Origin: JBMOPD01 sp049323615
Lineage (GTDB): Bacteria > Bacillota > Desulfotomaculia > Desulfotomaculales > Desulfocucumaceae
DNA: 38,506 bases
Direction: 5' to 3'
Assembly (NCBI GenBank): GCA_049323615.1
Contig: JBMOPD010000063.1
Span: forward strand, 1 to 38,506
The notes under the pieces were generated by a model, which searched no databases, had not been told where the DNA came from, and worked only from the letters and a program-made list of their open reading frames with translations. Positions 33,587-38,506 of this stretch are shown here, piece after piece. The position numbers and the translations under genes are program-made. How positions within the stretch are numbered: position 1 is the first letter of the stretch; each line of letters begins with the position of its first letter.

Positions 33587-34192
33587 ATGCTTTTTATCGC
33601 GCTGAACGGCAGCCCCAACAAGGATGGAAATACCGCCGCCATGCTCAGGGTGGCATCCAACGTGCTTGAATCACTGGGCTCTGAAACGGTATCTGTCCAG
33701 GTATCCGAGGTGATGTCCCACGTTAAGCAACCCTTTTGCCTGGCCTGTTCGAATCCCTGCAGCGGCCGCTGCTATGCCGGCACCGTACTGGAGGAAACAT
33801 ATAACCTGCTGGCCAGGGCCGACGGCATTATCATGGGAAGCCCGGTTTATTTCTGTACCGTTTCGGGACAGATGAAGGCCTTTTGGGACAAAACCAGGAA
33901 ACTGCGCAGTGATAAGGCGCTTTTAAATACCGTGGGGGGAGCCCTGGCGGTGGGCTCAGCCCGTTTCGGCGGCCAGGAAACCACCCTGCGGGCCCTTCAT
34001 GACATCATGCTTTGCCACGGTATGACGGTGGTGGGTGACGGCTATCATGAAGAGGACTGCGGGCACCAGGGCGCGTGCGCCCGGAAACCGTCTGCCGAAG
34101 ATGCCGGGGCCCTTAAAAGGACGGCCATACTGGCCAGGAGGGTATACGAGGTGGCCCGGGCCACCCGTGAAATAAGGGTTGGCCGGATGTGA
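33587..34192 (+). CDS. NADPH-dependent FMN reductase / flavodoxin-fold protein
   Basis: A 201-residue flavoprotein-like enzyme. LNGSPNKDGNTAAML binds the FMN phosphate; ADGIIMGSPVYFCTVSGQMK, then FWDKT, is the family's second signature; and VGSARFGGQETTLRALHDIM follows. A Cys-rich segment (FCLACSNPCSGRCYAG, about 44-60) between strands resembles iron-sulfur flavoproteins (ISF), which bind a 4Fe-4S cluster there; the Cys spacing CxxCxxxCxxxC fits. The probable role is electron transfer in an anaerobe. ATG 33587 has ggaagagg upstream. It stands alone between thpR and dgt. Confidence 0.85.
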   Translation: MLFIALNGSPNKDGNTAAMLRVASNVLESLGSETVSVQVSEVMSHVKQPFCLACSNPCSGRCYAGTVLEETYNLLARADGIIMGSPVYFCTVSGQMKAFWDKTRKLRSDKALLNTVGGALAVGSARFGGQETTLRALHDIMLCHGMTVVGDGYHEEDCGHQGACARKPSAEDAGALKRTAILARRVYEVARATREIRVGRM

Positions 34193-34216
34193 AACGGGTT
34201 AGTCCAGTTGCCTTTT

Positions 34217-34250
34217 TCCCCGGTGCCAGGTGGGCCGGGGATGACTTTTT
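34217..34250 (+). terminator. Possible terminator after the flavoprotein gene
   Basis: tccccgg (34217-34223) pairs with ccgggga (34235-34241), followed after tgac by five T. The T-run is displaced by four bases, so function is uncertain. Confidence 0.45.
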
Positions 34251-34271
34251 AAGAGAGAGGTTTGGCTAAAA

Positions 34272-35276
34272 ATGAACTTGCGGTTGGCCTATGAAGAAAT
34301 GGAAAGGAAATTTCTGTCGCCGCTGGCCTGTTTTAGCGATTCCTCCCGGGGCCGGGTATACCCTGAAGAGCCGTGCAGCGTCCGCACAACTTTTCAGCGG
34401 GACCGGGACAGGATCATCCACTCCAAGAGTTTTCGCCGCCTGAAGTACAAAACCCAGGTCTTTATCATCCCCGAGGGGGACCATTTCAGAACCAGGCTCA
34501 CCCACACCCTGGAGGTGGCCCAGATTTCCAGGACGGTGGCCAGGGCGCTGCGCTTAAACGAAGACCTGACCGAGGCCATTGCCCTGGGCCACGACCTGGG
34601 GCACACACCCTTCGGGCACACCGGGGAAGAGGCCCTCAATGAGGTGTTCCCTCCCGGATTCAAGCATAATGAGCAGAGCCTGCGGATTGTTGATGAACTG
34701 GAGGGCTGGCGGGGTTTAAACCTCTCCTGGGAAGTGCGGGACGGCATACTGAATCATACCGGGGGTGTAAAACCCACTACCCTGGAAGGGCAGATAGTAA
34801 AGATATGCGACCGGATTGCCTACATCAACCATGATATTGATGACGCCCTGCGGGGCGGCATTCTGAAGGAGGCGGACCTGCCCCGCCAATGCCTTGAAAT
34901 CCTTGGCTTCACGCACAGGGAGAGAATCAACAACATGGTTGTCGACCTGATCAATGCCAGTCAGGACAGGCCTGTTGTTGCCCTGAGCGGCCCGGTGCAG
35001 AAGGCCACCGATGAGCTGCGCGGCTTTATGTTTAAAAAGGTTTATATAGGCTCGGAGGCCAAAAGAGAAGAATTAAAGGCCAGGCACGTGGTTAAATTCC
35101 TCTACCAGTACATGGTGGAAAACCCCCGGGCCATGCCCCCGGAATACCTTAACAGGGTGGATGCGTCGGGGCCGGAGCGGGTGGCCTGCGATTACATAGC
35201 CGGCATGACCGACCGCTATGCCATTAATCAGTTTGCCAAACTGTTTGTTCCCAGGGCCTTTACCATCGATTTATAA
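34272..35276 (+). CDS. dgt: dGTP triphosphohydrolase-like protein
   Basis: A 334-residue HD-domain dNTPase. KSFRRLKYKTQVFIIPEGDH, then TRLTHTLEVAQISRTVARAL, and the HD pair ALGHDLGHTPFGHTGEEAL are classic. Later DGILNHTGG and ICDRIAYINHDIDDAL complete the metal site region. It lowers dNTPs, releasing deoxynucleoside and triphosphate. In many clostridial genomes dgt precedes dnaG-rpoD exactly as here. The start is the ATG at 34272 with gagagagg upstream. Confidence 0.93.
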   Translation: MNLRLAYEEMERKFLSPLACFSDSSRGRVYPEEPCSVRTTFQRDRDRIIHSKSFRRLKYKTQVFIIPEGDHFRTRLTHTLEVAQISRTVARALRLNEDLTEAIALGHDLGHTPFGHTGEEALNEVFPPGFKHNEQSLRIVDELEGWRGLNLSWEVRDGILNHTGGVKPTTLEGQIVKICDRIAYINHDIDDALRGGILKEADLPRQCLEILGFTHRERINNMVVDLINASQDRPVVALSGPVQKATDELRGFMFKKVYIGSEAKREELKARHVVKFLYQYMVENPRAMPPEYLNRVDASGPERVACDYIAGMTDRYAINQFAKLFVPRAFTIDL

Positions 35277-35432
35277 CGATCTGTTATAAATATTCCAGCA
35301 GGATAATTAATACTGGGAGCGAATAAACGTGATATATATAATTTGGATAGAATAATAAATTAAGAAGGAAAAATTCATTAATTGTAGAAATTTTTATAAT
35401 CGGATCGCCACTGTATTGACGGTGAGGCCCAA
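35277..35432. other. AT-rich promoter region of dnaG-rpoD
   Basis: 156 bases, strongly AT-rich around 35328-35360 with overlapping tata motifs (for example tatataat near 35333-35340). It probably holds the promoter of the dnaG-rpoD operon; no single -35/-10 pair stands out. ggtgagg (35421-35427) serves the TTG start of dnaG. Confidence 0.45.
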
Positions 35433-37214
35433 TTGGCATTAATACCTCCGGACATTATCGAGGATGTCCGCATACAAACGGATATAGTCAGCCTGGTCAG
35501 CGAGTACGTCAAACTGGAAAAGAAGGGCAGGAACTACACCGGAGTTTGCCCTTTTCACCAGGAGCGGGACCCTTCATTTACGGTCAGCCCGGAAAAGCAG
35601 ATATTTCACTGTTTCGGCTGCCAGGCCGGGGGAAATGCCATCAAGTTCCTGATGCTGATAGAAAACCTTACCTTTGTGGAATCGGTGCGGAGGCTTGCTA
35701 ACCGGGCCGGTATTTATTTTCCGGACCCCGAAAAGCCCCGGGACCACAAAAGGGCGGCCAGGGAAGAAAGGGCCTGGAAGGCCAACGCCCAGGCCATGGA
35801 GTTCTACCACCATTACCTGTTGAACAGCCCGGGAGCGGCCCCGGCCAGGGAATACCTGGACAGGAGGGGGCTTTCCGCAGAGATAATCAAGAAGTTTAAA
35901 ATCGGGTACTCCCCCGCGGCCTGGGACGCGCTGATATCGCACATGGCCGGCCTGGGGTACCGGCCGGGGGAACTGGTGGATTTCGGGCTGGCGGTGGGAG
36001 ATAAGGGCAGGACCTTCGACCGGTTCCGGAACCGCATAATGTTTCCGGTTACCAGCGCCCAGGGCAGGGTGGTGGCCTTCGGAGGACGGGTGCTGGGGCA
36101 GGAAAAAAACCAGCCCAAGTACCTGAACACCCCGGAAACCCAGTTTTTTAACAAGAGCAAGGTTTTATTCGGCCTCGACCTGGCCAGGCAGGCCATCAGG
36201 CAGGCCGGTTACGCGGTGATTATGGAAGGATACATGGATGTGGTCACCGCGCACCAGTTTGACATATGCAACGCGCTGGCCTCCATGGGCACCAGCCTGA
36301 CCCCGGACCAGGGCAAGATTTTAATGAGGTATACCCGTGATATTTATATGGCCTATGATACCGACAGCGCCGGCATAAAGGCGGCCGCCCGGGGGTTGGA
36401 CATACTGCAGCAGCTGGGGTGCCGGCTGAAGGTAATAAGCATGCCCGAGGGCGCCGATCCCGACGACTTCATCAGGGAAAACGGCGGGGAGGGGTGGCGG
36501 AGGATCATTGCCGGGGCCGAAACCCTGCTGGAGTTCAAGCTGAGGCTTGCCCAGAGGGGTAAAGCGGACGCAGCGGATATCCTCGCCGGGGTGCTGCCCA
36601 ACCTGGCTGAAATAAAAAGTGACATAGAGCTGGAGGAAGGCGTAAAACTGGTGGCTTCCAGGCTGAATCTGAGCTGGGAGTCCGTAAAGGGTGAAATTAG
36701 GAGATTTAAGGCAGACCAGCGAAAAATTCGGGTAAAACCGGATAAAATTGCTAAAAATAAGCATAATATAATAAAAAGCGATAAAACCGGAAACGCGGTT
36801 TCCGCGGCTGAAACAGGCCTGCTCAGGGCCCTGGTGGAAAACCCTGAAAAGCTTAATTATTTCCGCTCTGTCCTGGGGGATGATTTTCTTCAGGAGCCGC
36901 TGCACAGGGATTTATACCGGGCTATGGCGGGACAGATAGATCAGGGAAAGTTTGACCCGGTGGGCCTGCTCGATGAACTGGAGGACCAGGCCGCGGCCCT
37001 GTTGAGCAGAATAGTCATGGAGGCCGCGGATGGATCAAATATCTCCGCAGGTCATGACACAGAAAAAGTTGTTGATGATTATATTAATGTAATTAAAAGA
37101 AGCCTGCAGGCAAAAAAAAGAATGATCCTTATGCAGGAGCTTGCCCAGGCTGAAAAGAATAAAGATATCGAACTTGTTAAAAACATTTTAAAGAAGCTGC
37201 AGGAAATAAGATAA
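35433..37214 (+). CDS. dnaG: DNA primase
   Basis: A 593-residue primase. The N-terminal zinc-binding domain is GVCPFHQERDPSF and HCFGCQAGGNAIKFL (CHCC). The core follows with TOPRIM elements YAVIMEGYMDVVTAHQ and YMAYDTDSAGIKAA (about 245-325). A Lys-rich linker (about 428-455, IRVKPDKIAKNKHNIIKSDK) leads to a C-terminal DnaB-binding domain. TTG 35433 is five bases after ggtgagg and gives the usual IPPDIIEDVRIQTDIV start. It forms the macromolecular synthesis operon with rpoD. Confidence 0.97.
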   Translation: MALIPPDIIEDVRIQTDIVSLVSEYVKLEKKGRNYTGVCPFHQERDPSFTVSPEKQIFHCFGCQAGGNAIKFLMLIENLTFVESVRRLANRAGIYFPDPEKPRDHKRAAREERAWKANAQAMEFYHHYLLNSPGAAPAREYLDRRGLSAEIIKKFKIGYSPAAWDALISHMAGLGYRPGELVDFGLAVGDKGRTFDRFRNRIMFPVTSAQGRVVAFGGRVLGQEKNQPKYLNTPETQFFNKSKVLFGLDLARQAIRQAGYAVIMEGYMDVVTAHQFDICNALASMGTSLTPDQGKILMRYTRDIYMAYDTDSAGIKAAARGLDILQQLGCRLKVISMPEGADPDDFIRENGGEGWRRIIAGAETLLEFKLRLAQRGKADAADILAGVLPNLAEIKSDIELEEGVKLVASRLNLSWESVKGEIRRFKADQRKIRVKPDKIAKNKHNIIKSDKTGNAVSAAETGLLRALVENPEKLNYFRSVLGDDFLQEPLHRDLYRAMAGQIDQGKFDPVGLLDELEDQAAALLSRIVMEAADGSNISAGHDTEKVVDDYINVIKRSLQAKKRMILMQELAQAEKNKDIELVKNILKKLQEIR

Positions 37215-37256
37215 ACCTGACTAACAACGCGCGGCCCGGGAAAGGGGGCAAAAAAA

Positions 37257-38348
37257 ATGAGCGAACAGTTGAAGGCCGAAGGCGTCAAGGACCTCATAGA
37301 AAAAGGCAAAAAAAGCGGTGTTTTGACTTACACTGAAATAATGGATACCTTTCAGGGAACAGATCTGACGCCGGAGCAGATTGATGAGATATACGAGAAA
37401 TTAAACGGGATGGGTATCGAGGTTGTCCCTGAAGTCAGTGACATTGAACCCCTTGATGGGCCGGCCCTGGATGCGCAATCCGAGGAAGTAGACGTTGACC
37501 TTACTATTCCCGAGGGCGTGGGCATAGATGATCCGGTACGCATGTACCTCAAGGAAATTGGCCGTGTTCCACTGCTTTCCCCGGAGGAAGAGGTGGCGCT
37601 GGCCAAGCGTATGGAGCAGGGTGACGAGGAGGCCAAGCGGAAACTGGCCGAAGCCAACCTGCGGCTGGTGGTCAGCATAGCCAAGCGCTATGTCGGCAGG
37701 GGCATGCTGTTCCTGGACTTGATCCAGGAAGGGAACCTCGGACTGATCAAGGCAGTGGAAAAGTTTGATTACCGCAAGGGTTATAAATTCAGCACTTACG
37801 CCACCTGGTGGATACGCCAGGCCATAACCAGGGCCATTGCGGACCAGGCCAGGACCATCCGTATACCGGTGCACATGGTGGAAACCATCAACAAGCTGAT
37901 CAGGGTTTCCCGCCAGCTTTTGCAGGAATACGGCCGGGAGCCGACCCCGGAAGAAATAGCCAGGGAAATGAGCATAACCGAGGAAAAGGTCCGGGAAATA
38001 ATGAAAATCGCCCAGGAGCCGGTTTCCCTGGAAACTCCCATCGGCGAGGAGGAAGACTCCCACCTGGGTGACTTTATCGAGGACCACGACGCCCGGGCGC
38101 CGGCCGAGGAAGCGTCATTCACCCTGTTGCGGGAGCAGCTGGACGAGGTATTAAAGACCTTGACGGACCGCGAACAGAAGGTGTTGCGCCTGCGGTTCGG
38201 ACTGGATGACGGCAGGGCCCGCACCCTGGAGGAGGTCGGGCAGAAGTTCGGGGTGACCAGGGAGCGCATACGGCAGATAGAGGCCAAGACCCTGCGCAAA
38301 CTGAGGCATCCCAGCCGCAGCAAAAAACTCAAGGATTACCTGGATTAG
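37257..38348 (+). CDS. rpoD: Primary sigma factor SigA/RpoD
   Basis: A 363-residue group 1 sigma-70. It has a short region 1.1 (about 1-70), region 1.2 DPVRMYLKEIGRVPLLSPEE, region 2 NLRLVVSIAKRYVGRGMLFL and FSTYATWWIRQAITRAIADQ, region 3 GREPTPEEIAREMSITEEKV, and region 4.2 EEVGQKFGVTRERIRQIEAK ending KLKDYLD. ATG 37257 follows aaaggggg. It is transcribed with dnaG and ends in a terminator. Confidence 0.98.
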   Translation: MSEQLKAEGVKDLIEKGKKSGVLTYTEIMDTFQGTDLTPEQIDEIYEKLNGMGIEVVPEVSDIEPLDGPALDAQSEEVDVDLTIPEGVGIDDPVRMYLKEIGRVPLLSPEEEVALAKRMEQGDEEAKRKLAEANLRLVVSIAKRYVGRGMLFLDLIQEGNLGLIKAVEKFDYRKGYKFSTYATWWIRQAITRAIADQARTIRIPVHMVETINKLIRVSRQLLQEYGREPTPEEIAREMSITEEKVREIMKIAQEPVSLETPIGEEEDSHLGDFIEDHDARAPAEEASFTLLREQLDEVLKTLTDREQKVLRLRFGLDDGRARTLEEVGQKFGVTRERIRQIEAKTLRKLRHPSRSKKLKDYLD

Positions 38349-38350
38349 AA

Positions 38351-38396
38351 ACACTGCCCCGGCACAAATTGCCTGTCAAGGCAGTGTATATTTTTA
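38351..38396 (+). terminator. Intrinsic terminator after rpoD
   Basis: acactgcc (38351-38358) pairs perfectly with ggcagtgt (38380-38387) around a 21-base loop that can pair internally (ggca/tgcc), followed by atattttta. It closes the dnaG-rpoD operon. Confidence 0.8.
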
Positions 38397-38425
38397 GTAG
38401 GTGTCTGGAGGGGTAATAAAGAAAT

Positions 38426-38485
38426 GAGACCTCTAGAGGTTACTTCATAAGAAGTAGCCGACTCCCAGGCAAGGAGTGAGGTCTC
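38426..38485. other. Three-way-junction RNA-like element, unidentified
   Basis: The outer stem gagacctc (38426-38433) / gaggtctc (38478-38485) is a perfect 8 bp. Inside are two perfect hairpins: tacttc-ataa-gaagta (38441-38456) and actcc-caggcaa-ggagt (38461-38477). Junction strands are 7, 4 and 0 bases. I do not recognise a known riboswitch or ribozyme class. It lies after the rpoD terminator and the window ends 21 bases later, so it may be a leader of an unseen gene, a small RNA or a mobile-element end. Confidence 0.55.
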
Positions 38486-38506
38486 GTGGTAAAAATTCGG
38501 CAATTG

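Noticed and set aside
38426..38485. Hammerhead ribozyme or purine riboswitch for the three-way junction
   Set aside because: The hammerhead core (CUGAUGA ... GAAA) is absent, and the conserved purine-aptamer junction and kissing-loop bases are not present.

Overview
The window looks like a chromosomal segment of a spore-forming, anaerobic Firmicute of the Desulfotomaculum/Pelotomaculum type (Peptococcaceae). This is inferred from the gene order yqfC-yqfD-phoH-pgpH-ybeY-dgkA-cdd-era-recO-glyQS-ccpN-ppsR-(ppdK)-dnaG-rpoD, which matches the Bacillus/Clostridia housekeeping block, together with sporulation genes, selenium metabolism, pyruvate phosphate dikinase and frequent TTG/GTG starts. No species call is possible from sequence reading alone.

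Region 1 (about 1-5750) is an accessory efflux block: a 14-TM EmrB/QacA-type transporter, plsX, a full-length HlyD/RND-type lipoprotein adaptor, a second short adaptor without the usual helical hairpin and broken by a single-base frameshift, and a TetR regulator closed by a strong terminator. Region 2 (5750-7180) is a decayed integration site: a tyrosine integrase pseudogene with a frameshift, a lost catalytic Arg and an in-frame stop, beside the 3' end of tRNA-Leu(CAA).

Region 3 (7200-13220) holds an ECF sigma/anti-sigma pair, an adenine-deaminase-family amidohydrolase, a NifU-like scaffold protein and, on the minus strand, selD-yedF. selD is itself a selenoprotein gene: its true start lies 99 bases upstream of the longest uninterrupted frame, and an in-frame UGA occupies the catalytic Cys/Sec position, followed by a SECIS-like hairpin.

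Region 4 (13430-38400) is the conserved block for sporulation, RNA maturation, c-di-AMP turnover, DNA repair, glycyl-tRNA synthesis, pyruvate/PEP control and replication/transcription initiation. It carries an M-box Mg2+ riboswitch before corA and a glycine T-box before glyQS. CcpN-type repressor, PPDK regulatory protein and PPDK form one run, so carbon-flow control and its target enzyme are neighbours. dgt, dnaG and rpoD close the block. The last 80 bases contain an unidentified three-way-junction RNA-like structure.

The most notable observations are the Sec-containing SelD with internal SECIS, the hairpin-less frameshifted adaptor and plsX inside an efflux cluster, the unassigned structured element after rpoD, an apparent AUA start for ppsR, and a family of short intergenic repeats.
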